From positions 1-5,769 of the forward strand of contig WSZW01000053.1 in assembly GCA_013139905.1 (NCBI GenBank): a DNA stretch of 5,769 nt, written 5' to 3'. Numbering within the stretch: the stretch's first letter is position 1; the number at the start of each line of letters is the position of its first letter. Position numbers and translations under genes: made by a program. Below, in pieces: positions 1 to 5,769 of this stretch. Below the pieces are notes generated by a model. That model searched no databases. It was not told where the DNA came from and was given only the letters and a program-made list of their open reading frames with translations. Origin of the DNA: an archaeon (GTDB lineage: Archaea; EX4484-52; B79-G9).

Positions 1-300
1 ATAATCATCTGCTCTTGAATAAATCGTAGGTATATAATAACCCCTACCACATCCATTCTTAATTTCAGTCTGCCCATCAATATATCCTATATAAGCCATC
101 TTCGGATTAGCAAACGTAAGATTACATATTTCTCGATTAAATATGCTATTTGAAAATGAACCAAGCACAGTAGAACCAATATAATCCACAAAAAGAGGCA
201 TTATTGATGGTGTATAACTTATTTTCAAAGCTCCAAAATAAACACTCTCATCAACAACCACACCATTAATTTTTGCCCAATAATTTTCAGTAGCATAAGT
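1..300 (-). other. Unrecognised C-proximal segment, cut by the window edge
   Basis: Residues 1824-1923 are soluble, beta-rich and Gly/Tyr-containing, for example the run YWAKINGVVVDESVYFGALK. They contain C1882 (REICNLTF, also a sequon) and C1907 (NGCGRGYY), which may pair with each other. No transmembrane helix, sortase-like or archaeosortase-like signal is seen, and no stop codon, so the protein continues. I do not recognise the family. Confidence 0.4.
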
Positions 301-3300
301 TACAACATCCGTTGCATTATACTGCAATGTAATTTTAGGTCTTTGTATATTAAACTCACTTGATGTCGGGATTTTAAATGCAACCGTTACATTACACATA
401 TCAGGTCCAACACAACTTAAAAGCTCCGTATTAAATGCATCCTTAAGTGCCGTATTATACGCTGTAGTAATCTCTCTTAAAGTTCCAGTATAATTCCACT
501 CATCCGAACCATCATCCCCGACATCAATTGCCGGATTCTGTGATGCAAAATTATAATTTAAAACATAACCGAAATTATTACTTGAAACAACACCAATTTC
601 ATTTCCCGTATATATATGGGTATCGCCAATAACTGAATCAAGCATATCAGAACCATATACATATGATGTTATAGGCACACCAGTACTACTTAAAACAACT
701 AATGTTCCGTTTGAAAGTCCAACTACAATCTCATTTCCCGTATCAAAAGTAATATCGCCCACAGAAATAGTCTTTACCTTTATGCTACTAGAACCAATAT
801 AATAATTCCATGCATTTATATGACTAGAAGTCTTCCCTGTAACATATCCATCATTTGTAGCGACCACGTATCGACCACCATTACTCGTCATTCCAGGAAT
901 AATAACCCGTACAAATTTACTTGTATCATTATAAAGATGAGCACCAAGAGAATCAATAATATAATAACCACCAATTGTGCCTATAAGAACTTCATTTTCA
1001 GATGTCCCGGTAATATCTCCAATAGCAATATCATATATCGTAGAAGACACATCATAATTCCAAAGCTCCACTAAAGACGGATTAAAAACACGAACCAACG
1101 TAGTTTCTGAAACAATAATTTCATCTCCAACATTTGAACCAAAAAGTTCAACACGAGTCATTACATTTCTTGTCGTATCTTGAGTCCACGAAATTCCATT
1201 ATTTATTGAACTATAAGAATCACCATTCGTACTTGAATCTTGCATTATATTATAATAATCAGTATCATTACAATCATTACAATTATATGTTATATTATAA
1301 TTCTGTGACAAATCAGAACATCCAACTTCTGTTCTAACCCAATTAGATCTGTGTGATGTATTTGAATATAACCGCACCATAACATTTTTTCCAGAAATAA
1401 GTGTTTGTGCCTCATCATAAGTATTCCCGGCAGTTGATGTATCAGAAAATATATTATACGTATCTACCCCGGAACAGTCAAGACACTGATATGTAATATT
1501 TTCAGAAGATTCAACATCTACACATCCAACTTGCGTTGTTGTCCATCCAGAATTAAGTGATTCTGTTTTTACGCGAACAATATAATCTTGCCCAAAAATA
1601 GAATTTAAACTTTCCGCACTACCATTCTTCCAATACGAAGACCCTCCACCAATACTTGAATCCAAAACCATATAATAATGATTATCCGGTTCTAAAACAT
1701 CACAATTTGCACAATAATACGTAACATTCTTAGACATACCTAAATCATCACAATTAACTTCCGTATTTACAACATTATAATTTAATGATTCATCACTACC
1801 AGCACGAACAAGAACATCCGTACTTTTAACATCCCAAACACTACCATTATACTCCCAAGTATTACCATTTGATGCAGAACCAAAAAGCAAATTATAATAT
1901 TCTGTGTCATTACACCCACTACAAGAATAAGTTATATTCCGATTATTTTTTACATCCGAACATGGAAGCTCTGTATCCACAAAATCATAATCTAAAGAGT
2001 CATTAGTATAAAATCTAACAAGATAATTTTTTGGAACCGATACAAAAGAACCACCACCCGAATCATATAATGAAAGTCCCTGATTAGTTCCATTATCCGC
2101 AACAATTCTATAATTACTCGTCGAATTACAACCAACACATCTAAAGTCAAGATAATATGACGCACCAAAATCAACATCATTACAATTAACCGACTCATAT
2201 ACCCAATCAAAACCAGAAGAACATTCAGTTGTAAATTTTGTTTCATTAATATCATAATAATTCGGTCCTGGATACAAATACATACCCAAATCTCCGATAT
2301 TTGTGCCATTATAACAAATACCATATTTCACATAGCACGTCTTTCCTTTAGGACTGGTTTGTAATTCACTTAAAGAACCTATTTTAAAACGCTGCTTAGT
2401 ATTATTCAAAATACCGCAACCAACACAATCAATATTTTCTTCTGCAGACCCATCATCAACATAATACTCCAAAATATTTGTTGTAGTTATAAGAGATTCA
2501 TTAATATTATGAACACTACCATTAAGCGTAAATGTCAAGTTCCCGGATTTAAAACCCGCATAATTAACAGCAGTTCTAATAAAACAATTATTTGCAGGAA
2601 TCGGTGATGAAATAGGATAAAATAAATTAAATTTTTGCTGATATGTACCATTACACCCAACACACCCAATATCTGTTGCAGTACTAGTACCATTATAATA
2701 TAACAATTTATTATTTACATTTACTTTTGATTCATTAAGATCATAAGTTATACCATTAAGCGTAAACTGTAAATCCTTTGAATTTGAGGTTTTATAATTA
2801 ATAGCAGTCTGCAAAAAACACTGACTAAAAGACAAATCTCCAAAAACATAAGGTATTGTATAAACAGCTTCAGTTGTATTCGTTCCAGTTCCCGGACAAC
2901 CCACACACTGCCGACCATCCGCAATAATATCATCTTGCGTATAAATCGTAGTATTTGCCTTCATTGTTATCTGATTTTCATCAACATCATAAGTTGTTCC
3001 ATTTAAAACAAATGTCAGATTTCCTGATTTTGAATTATTATAATTAAGGCGTGTCCTAACATAACAATTATCTGCAGGAAATAATGCCGAAAGTCCAAGA
3101 TCCAAAAGCGTAAAAGATATTTTACTTTCTCCTTCAGAACAACCAATACAATTTAAATCATCAATTGTACCATCATCCTGTAAATAATTTAAAATATTAT
3201 TATAAGATATAAGTCCAGAATCCACAGAATACTCAGTTCCATTAAGACTCGCAGTAAGATTTCCTGATTTTGAACCCCTATAATTAAACCGTGTCTTCAC

Positions 3301-5769
3301 ATAACAAGTACCTGAAAATCCACTAACATCCCATGGTATCTCAAATCTTTGACTATAATTACCCGAAGAACACCCAATACAACTTATAGAATCAACAGAA
3401 TCATCATCTTTTTTATCTTCACTCTGTGTTGAAGAGACCTCACCAACCGTAATTTTTGAATAAGTATTTCCAGTACTACTATTTGCAATCGTTCCATTCG
3501 GCCATAAAACAAATAAACCAAATTCAGTTACAAATGCAATCTCTTCATATGAATTAACCGCAATTTGTATATCTCCCACATCCAAATCATTTATAACATA
3601 ATCAGAATCATACGTCCATACAGGAATTTGCGAAGATGATTCATTTAATAACTGTATTTTCTGATCAGAACCAATCACAATATCGTCACGTAAAGCATCA
3701 CTAACATCTCCCACATCAATTAGTTTCCGATTAATCCCATCAGAAGACACATTATCCACATAAGGTATATATACACGCGTTTCATCCGCTTTTGTATCAA
3801 TTACAAAAGAAACATTTGTAACAGTAGATTTTTTCGGTATTTCAACAATTTTAATAATCTTATTATTACTTCCATAAAAGGTCTGTGTAAAACCATCATA
3901 ACCCGGATAATACACATTTAAAGGATCACAAGCCCAAAGAACATCACTAAAAGTACAAATCTCAAAATTAAAAAATGGAAAATCTAAATCAAGAACATAC
4001 ATATTTGGCGTCCCATCATCCAGTTGCTTATAAAAATTATAATTCTCAATCTGCAAATTAAGATTTTCAAAAGTAACATTCAACAAATATTTACCATAAT
4101 TTGATACATTATATATTATTTTACCTCGAGGATTATCAGTTCCATTCCAAAAAATCGTAAATTTATCACCTAGAATTGTCGGATATTGAGCAATCCATTG
4201 ACCCGATCCTTCAGAATAATAATAAATCTGAGTATATGATATATCAGACGAATCAAGATTATCTACTTCTAATGTCCCTTCACCTTCTGCTCTAAAATAT
4301 ACAGTCCATTCCTTCTGACTTGTTGAAGGCACATCCTGCAAATCCATATAATCTGCCTGTATCTCAAAACTCTGTGTTGAAAGATGAGGAACATTCCAAG
4401 TTAAAAAAAGTGTACCATTAATATCAGTAAACTCAACATTAAATTCTGTTTTATCAGTAACATCTTCTTTTATACCCTCATGATTCCAAAAAAGTCTATA
4501 CTCTGAAACAACCCGTGCATGATTATCATCAGCTACATGAGTAAATAATTCATCAAGTTCGGATGATGCCTTTATATTTTTATAATGTATAGGAGCATTC
4601 GATATTACCTTAACACTTTTAGACACAACACCATTTAATGATTGTACTTTTTTCTCTTCTTTTACAGGCGCTATTGTTTCATATGTTATTATGTACTCTT
4701 TCTGAGATTCTCCAGAAATAGTATCATTAAACTTCACTTCTCTATATTGTTCAAAACTTCTCTCTAAATCCTCTTCATTTAAAACAAGAGCACTTGAAAC
4801 ACCCATTCCTTTCTTAACCGGAATTGATGTTGTTTGAACCAAATAAGAATCAATTTTTTTATTTTTAGTATTCTTTTTTTCATCAACAGAAATTATCTTA
4901 GATTCCACAGGTGCACTAATAGAAACATTCACGAATTGATTCTGTGCATTATTATTTTTAACCCTAACCTGTTTAACCCACCGTACAGGCATACCAACCA
5001 CTGCATCCATCTGCACAATTTTAACAATGATTTCCTCAACATCAATCGTAACATTAGTAACATTAATTATATTAGTATTATTAACAGAAAAAACAACAAC
5101 TTTTGACGCAACAGCACTTGTAAAATTATCACTTCTAGGAAAAAATACTTCAATATTATGAGTCCCTTCAGTAAACGTAGCCGGTATCTTATAAGTTATC
5201 TCCCCCCAACCAGAATCATCTGTAATATTTTCGCCAAGAATAACATCCTCAGTTATATCCTTAAAAATAATCTTCTGATCCGCAATAGGAGTACTATTTT
5301 CATAAACCAATCGTGCTGCTATATTCATAAACCGCTCCAAAACCGGCTCAACAGGACGAATAATTATATCCTGAAAAAAAGATTTCAACTTTTCAAACAA
5401 TCCACTATCCAAAGACACATTTTCAAGATTAACACTTGGAGTAATATTTATAGAAATATTAACACCCGTATAACTCAAATTATTATTTACAGACACATTT
5501 ACAGATACATTTGTCTCATTATAATAAATAATAGAACTATTAATATCACTATTATTAGAAACATCAATATAACTAGAATTATTATAATTTACACTATAAT
5601 TAGAACCATTATTATTATAACCATTAAAAGTAACATTTTCTGACAAATCATTATTTAAAATCAAATTACTATTATTTTCAACACTATTTTCAGCAAAAGA
5701 ATAAGAAACTAACGTAATACAAAAAAATAAAAAAAGCATAACGACCAATATATTTTTCAAAATACCCAA
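1..5769 (-). CDS. Giant secreted/surface repeat protein: Ig-like, split beta-propeller, Cys-rich repeats (partial, C-terminus missing)
   Basis: One frame stays open for all 1,923 codons and reads as sensible extracellular protein throughout. It begins with a signal peptide, so it is exported. It then carries an Asn/Ser-rich sequon stretch, an Ig-like domain, a module resembling DPANN archaeal surface proteins, and FG-GAP-like propeller blades interrupted by ten Cys-rich repeats. More beta domains follow, up to the window edge. No stop codon is seen, so the C-terminus and any membrane anchor lie outside. Possible starts are TTG at 5769 (taken here), TTG at 5760 (MKNILVV..., an equally good signal peptide) and ATG at 5739, which would lose the lysine of the n-region. 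No clear ribosome-binding site is visible, and the true start could lie beyond 5769. Function is not known; adhesion, cell-cell contact or envelope structure is inferred from the domains. No neighbouring genes are visible. Reading frame is certain; product name is general. Confidence 0.93.
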   Translation of the reverse strand, partial: MGILKNILVVMLFLFFCITLVSYSFAENSVENNSNLILNNDLSENVTFNGYNNNGSNYSVNYNNSSYIDVSNNSDINSSIIYYNETNVSVNVSVNNNLSYTGVNISINITPSVNLENVSLDSGLFEKLKSFFQDIIIRPVEPVLERFMNIAARLVYENSTPIADQKIIFKDITEDVILGENITDDSGWGEITYKIPATFTEGTHNIEVFFPRSDNFTSAVASKVVVFSVNNTNIINVTNVTIDVEEIIVKIVQMDAVVGMPVRWVKQVRVKNNNAQNQFVNVSISAPVESKIISVDEKKNTKNKKIDSYLVQTTSIPVKKGMGVSSALVLNEEDLERSFEQYREVKFNDTISGESQKEYIITYETIAPVKEEKKVQSLNGVVSKSVKVISNAPIHYKNIKASSELDELFTHVADDNHARVVSEYRLFWNHEGIKEDVTDKTEFNVEFTDINGTLFLTWNVPHLSTQSFEIQADYMDLQDVPSTSQKEWTVYFRAEGEGTLEVDNLDSSDISYTQIYYYSEGSGQWIAQYPTILGDKFTIFWNGTDNPRGKIIYNVSNYGKYLLNVTFENLNLQIENYNFYKQLDDGTPNMYVLDLDFPFFNFEICTFSDVLWACDPLNVYYPGYDGFTQTFYGSNNKIIKIVEIPKKSTVTNVSFVIDTKADETRVYIPYVDNVSSDGINRKLIDVGDVSDALRDDIVIGSDQKIQLLNESSSQIPVWTYDSDYVINDLDVGDIQIAVNSYEEIAFVTEFGLFVLWPNGTIANSSTGNTYSKITVGEVSSTQSEDKKDDDSVDSISCIGCSSGNYSQRFEIPWDVSGFSGTCYVKTRFNYRGSKSGNLTASLNGTEYSVDSGLISYNNILNYLQDDGTIDDLNCIGCSEGESKISFTLLDLGLSALFPADNCYVRTRLNYNNSKSGNLTFVLNGTTYDVDENQITMKANTTIYTQDDIIADGRQCVGCPGTGTNTTEAVYTIPYVFGDLSFSQCFLQTAINYKTSNSKDLQFTLNGITYDLNESKVNVNNKLLYYNGTSTATDIGCVGCNGTYQQKFNLFYPISSPIPANNCFIRTAVNYAGFKSGNLTFTLNGSVHNINESLITTTNILEYYVDDGSAEENIDCVGCGILNNTKQRFKIGSLSELQTSPKGKTCYVKYGICYNGTNIGDLGMYLYPGPNYYDINETKFTTECSSGFDWVYESVNCNDVDFGASYYLDFRCVGCNSTSNYRIVADNGTNQGLSLYDSGGGSFVSVPKNYLVRFYTNDSLDYDFVDTELPCSDVKNNRNITYSCSGCNDTEYYNLLFGSASNGNTWEYNGSVWDVKSTDVLVRAGSDESLNYNVVNTEVNCDDLGMSKNVTYYCANCDVLEPDNHYYMVLDSSIGGGSSYWKNGSAESLNSIFGQDYIVRVKTESLNSGWTTTQVGCVDVESSENITYQCLDCSGVDTYNIFSDTSTAGNTYDEAQTLISGKNVMVRLYSNTSHRSNWVRTEVGCSDLSQNYNITYNCNDCNDTDYYNIMQDSSTNGDSYSSINNGISWTQDTTRNVMTRVELFGSNVGDEIIVSETTLVRVFNPSLVELWNYDVSSTIYDIAIGDITGTSENEVLIGTIGGYYIIDSLGAHLYNDTSKFVRVIIPGMTSNGGRYVVATNDGYVTGKTSSHINAWNYYIGSSSIKVKTISVGDITFDTGNEIVVGLSNGTLVVLSSTGVPITSYVYGSDMLDSVIGDTHIYTGNEIGVVSSNNFGYVLNYNFASQNPAIDVGDDGSDEWNYTGTLREITTAYNTALKDAFNTELLSCVGPDMCNVTVAFKIPTSSEFNIQRPKITLQYNATDVVTYATENYWAKINGVVVDESVYFGALKISYTPSIMPLFVDYIGSTVLGSFSNSIFNREICNLTFANPKMAYIGYIDGQTEIKNGCGRGYYIPTIYSRADDY
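301..537 (-). other. Beta domain with acidic DVGDDGSDEW loop
   Basis: Residues 1745-1823 begin NPAIDVGDDGSDEWNYTG, an acidic loop that could bind calcium. A helix follows (TAYNTALKDAFNTELL), then C1786 and C1792 (CVGPDMC, probably a disulfide), then strands NVTVAFKIP and ITLQYN. The order 'P-x-h-D-V-G-x-D-G-x-x-x-W-x-Y-x-G, helix, C-x(n)-C-x-V-x-h, strand' recurs, from memory, in archaeal surface proteins with FG-GAP propellers. It is a binding-type beta domain by resemblance and its ligand is unknown. Confidence 0.55.
538..1140 (-). other. Beta-propeller, part 2 (rest of blade 3, blades 4-7)
   Basis: Residues 1544-1744 resume the propeller pattern. Blade 3 continues with GSNVGDEIIVSETTLVRVF and LWNYD. 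Blade 4 is IAIGDITGTSENEVLIG then YYIIDSLG. Blade 5 is the most degenerate (GGRYVVATNDGYV, AWNYY). Blade 6 is ISVGDITFDTGNEIVVG then GTLVVLSSTG. Blade 7 is SVIGDTHIYTGNEIGVV then FGYVLNY. A W-[NT]-Y strand occurs in blades 1, 3 and 5, supporting membership of one propeller. The blades match FG-GAP/VCBS-type repeats of prokaryotic surface proteins; PQQ-like repeats are an alternative. The second strand is (N/D)-E-[IV] in blades 3, 4, 6 and 7. Confidence 0.7.
1141..2139 (-). repeat. Cys-rich repeat family B, five units of 47-76 residues
   Basis: Units start at C1211 (2139-1924), C1283 (1923-1714), C1353 (1713-1486), C1429 (1485-1282) and C1497 (1281-1141). Each begins C-x-x-C (CVGC, CSGC, CANC, CLDC, CNDC). 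Then come a Y-Y/Y-N strand, D-S-S/S-x-x-G-x-(T/S)-(W/Y), and a strand [VI]-x-[VT]-R. In the four complete units the end is T-[EQ]-[VL]-x-C-x12 before the next C-x-x-C. N-[IV]-T-Y sits just before each following C-x-x-C. Unit 5 lacks the T-E-V-x-C end and passes straight into the second propeller part. The units resemble each other clearly in protein but only weakly in DNA, so the duplications are old. Named family unknown; extracellular disulfide-rich modules are the likely interpretation. Confidence 0.85.
2140..3381 (-). repeat. Cys-rich repeat family A, five units of 77-96 residues
   Basis: Units start at C797 (3381-3151), C874 (3150-2908), C955 (2907-2665), C1036 (2664-2428) and C1115 (2427-2140). 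Each opens with C-[IV]-G-C. After 21-26 residues comes C-[YF]-[VIL]-[KRQ]-T (CYVKYG in unit 5), then N-Y, S-K-S-G-N-L-T (clear in units 1, 2 and 4), L-N-G-T and Y-x-[VLI]-[DN]-E. Units 1-4 have three cysteines each. Unit 5 is divergent and has six; its second half (ECSSGFDWVYESVNCNDV) already resembles family B, making it a transition unit. Many L-N-G-T and G-N-L-T sequons suggest glycosylation. I recognise no named domain. Disulfide-stabilised small beta domains are likely; metal binding is a less favoured alternative. Confidence 0.85.
3382..3429 (-). other. Charged linker at the entry to the Cys-rich array
   Basis: Residues 781-796 (TQSEDKKDDDSVDSIS) are short, acidic and without predicted secondary structure. 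They connect the interrupted third propeller blade to the first C-x-x-C unit. A flexible hydrophilic linker is what one expects where a large domain array leaves a loop of another fold. Confidence 0.55.
3430..3729 (-). other. Beta-propeller, part 1 (blades 1, 2 and the first strand of blade 3)
   Basis: Residues 681-780 contain two FG-GAP/VCBS-like blades and the start of a third. Blade 1 reads IDVGDVSDALRDDIVIG then KIQLL and VWTYD. Blade 2 reads LDVGDIQIAVNSYEEIAFV then GLFVLWPNG. The third opens with ITVGEVSS (773-780) and then stops. The shared plan is h-x-V-G-D-h, a loop, (D/E)-I-x-h, G-x-h-x-h-h. The loop lacks the full D-x-D-x-D-G calcium site of classical FG-GAP repeats. Strands continue after the Cys-rich insert. 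Confidence 0.65.
3730..4359 (-). other. Beta-rich extracellular region before the propeller, with one Cys pair
   Basis: Residues 471-680 are a run of alternating hydrophobic/polar strands with many aromatic residues and several sequons (for example in FWNGTDN and YNVSNYG). The segment KEWTVYFRAEGEGTLEV continues directly from the VPHLS motif. C605 and C614 (ICTFSDVLWACDP) are the only cysteines between the signal peptide and the repeat arrays, so they probably form a local disulfide. IPKKSTVTNVSFVI (644-657) resembles the strand that often opens beta domains in archaeal surface proteins. I do not recognise a named family for the rest. Confidence 0.45.
4360..5013 (-). other. DPANN-type archaeal surface-protein module (DAVVGxPVRW to WNVPHLSTQSFEI)
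   Basis: Residues about 253-470 contain a series of motifs I associate with large DPANN archaeal envelope proteins. They are QMDAVVGMPVRWVKQVRVK (253-271), a strand EYIITYETIAPV (358-369), an S-N-A-P-I-H-Y-K-N strand, EYRLFWNHEG (W428) followed by EDVTD and FNVEF, and TWNVPHLSTQSFEI (W458). Three short charged or Lys-rich stretches separate the strands. The motif order matches my recollection of these proteins; no search was possible. The module has no catalytic residues that I recognise and is probably structural. Confidence 0.55.
5083..5331 (-). other. Ig-like beta-sandwich domain
   Basis: Residues about 147-229 read as a typical extracellular Ig-like fold. The order is a first strand with NIAARLVYENSTPIADQKIIF, an acidic loop (DITEDVILGENITDDSGWGE), a strand ITYKIP, then a turn and EGTHNIEVFFP, and a last strand SKVVVFSV. 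The pattern 'x-G-x-P-h-x-x-q-x-h-x-h ... T-D-x-x-G ... G-x-h-x-h-x-h' is common to prealbumin-like and Big-type domains in prokaryotic surface proteins. It follows a short amphipathic-looking linker (residues 121-146, LFEKLKSFFQDIIIRPVEPV). The exact Pfam family cannot be decided by eye. Confidence 0.6.
5410..5691 (-). other. Asn/Ser-rich, sequon-dense N-terminal stretch
   Basis: Residues 27-120 are low in complexity and dominated by Asn, Ser, Val, Ile and Tyr. By my count they hold 15 N-x-S/T sequons, at N32, N45, N54, N57, N63, N64, N72, N77, N84, N87, N91, N97, N104, N108 and N117. There are no cysteines and few charged residues. The second half alternates as N-V-S-V-N-V-S, which would form beta strands. 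Archaeal surface proteins are commonly N-glycosylated at such sites, so this is probably a heavily glycosylated flexible leader of the mature protein. Glycosylation itself is inferred. Confidence 0.7.
5692..5769 (-). other. N-terminal Sec-type signal peptide
   Basis: Residues 1-26 show a short n-region with one lysine (K5). A hydrophobic core of about 16 residues follows (ILVVMLFLFFCITLV), then a polar c-region ending S-Y-S-F-A before E27. Cleavage after A26 (S-F-A|E) fits the signal peptidase I small-x-small rule loosely, with A at -1 and S at -3. C17 sits inside the hydrophobic core and is not followed by a lipobox arrangement, so a lipoprotein is unlikely. The sequence after the predicted cut is strongly polar, as expected for an exported protein. 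Confidence 0.85.

Noticed and set aside
820..1337. Plus-strand open frames at 820-1074 and 1134-1337
   Set aside because: They lie opposite the continuous minus-strand frame, are short, rich in Asn/Ile/His/Tyr from antisense codons and show no domain pattern.
1992..2933. Other minus-strand frames at 1992-2324 and 2748-2933
   Set aside because: They overlap the main frame out of phase; hydrophobic Leu/Ile-rich translations are shifted readings of the repeat codons.
1281..3381. Multiheme cytochrome (many C-x-x-C motifs)
   Set aside because: None of the C-x-x-C pairs is followed by His, so the C-x-x-C-H heme site is absent.
1281..3381. Zinc-ribbon or rubredoxin-type metal sites
   Set aside because: Cysteines come in threes per unit rather than paired C-x-x-C knuckles, and the protein is exported, so disulfides are the better guess. 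Not strictly excluded.
1141..3381. CRISPR-like or non-coding tandem repeat
   Set aside because: Period is about 205-245 bases, DNA identity is low, and conservation follows the codons of an open frame.
4834..5643. Plus-strand open frames at 4834-5106 and 5158-5643
   Set aside because: Antisense to the signal-peptide end of the gene. Their Ile/Asn/Arg-rich sequences are what the reverse of Asn/Ser/Val codons gives.
1..5769. Frameshift or interrupted gene, to explain the propeller halves as two fused genes
   Set aside because: The single frame stays open and each domain flows into the next with no phase change; the interruption is at protein-domain level.

Overview
The whole window is one open reading frame on the minus strand: 1,923 codons with no in-frame stop, reading from position 5769 down to position 1. 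It encodes most of a very large secreted or cell-surface protein. The N-terminal end (signal peptide) lies at the right edge of the window. The C-terminus runs off the left edge. I see no second gene, no RNA gene, no intergenic gap and no mobile element.

The DNA is AT-rich, with many ATA (Ile) and AGA (Arg) codons and third positions dominated by T and A. The protein is packed with N-x-S/T sequons, and several segments resemble surface proteins of small-genome DPANN archaea (Woesearchaeota/Pacearchaeota type): a DAVVGxPVRW segment, a WNVPHLSTQSFEI segment, an IPKKSTVT strand and a DVGDDGSDEW loop. The archaeal assignment comes from recalled family resemblance, not from a search.

Layout from N to C, with residue numbers counted from 5769: signal peptide (1-26); Asn/Ser-rich stretch with 15 sequons (27-120); short helical-looking linker; Ig-like domain (about 147-229); archaeal surface-protein module (about 253-470); beta-rich region (471-680); first part of a beta-propeller (681-780); acidic linker; Cys-rich repeat family A, five units (797-1210); Cys-rich repeat family B, five units (1211-1543); second part of the propeller (1544-1744); an acidic-loop beta domain (1745-1823); and an unrecognised beta-rich segment to the window edge.

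The most interesting point is architectural. The FG-GAP-like blades before and after the Cys-rich arrays add up to about seven. The third blade appears to be cut inside its first hairpin: its opening strand (ITVGEV) precedes the arrays and its second strand (GDEIIV) follows them. The simplest reading is one seven-bladed propeller with a 763-residue, 32-cysteine, glycosylation-rich repeat array projecting from a single loop. This may be a display or adhesion device; the function is inference.
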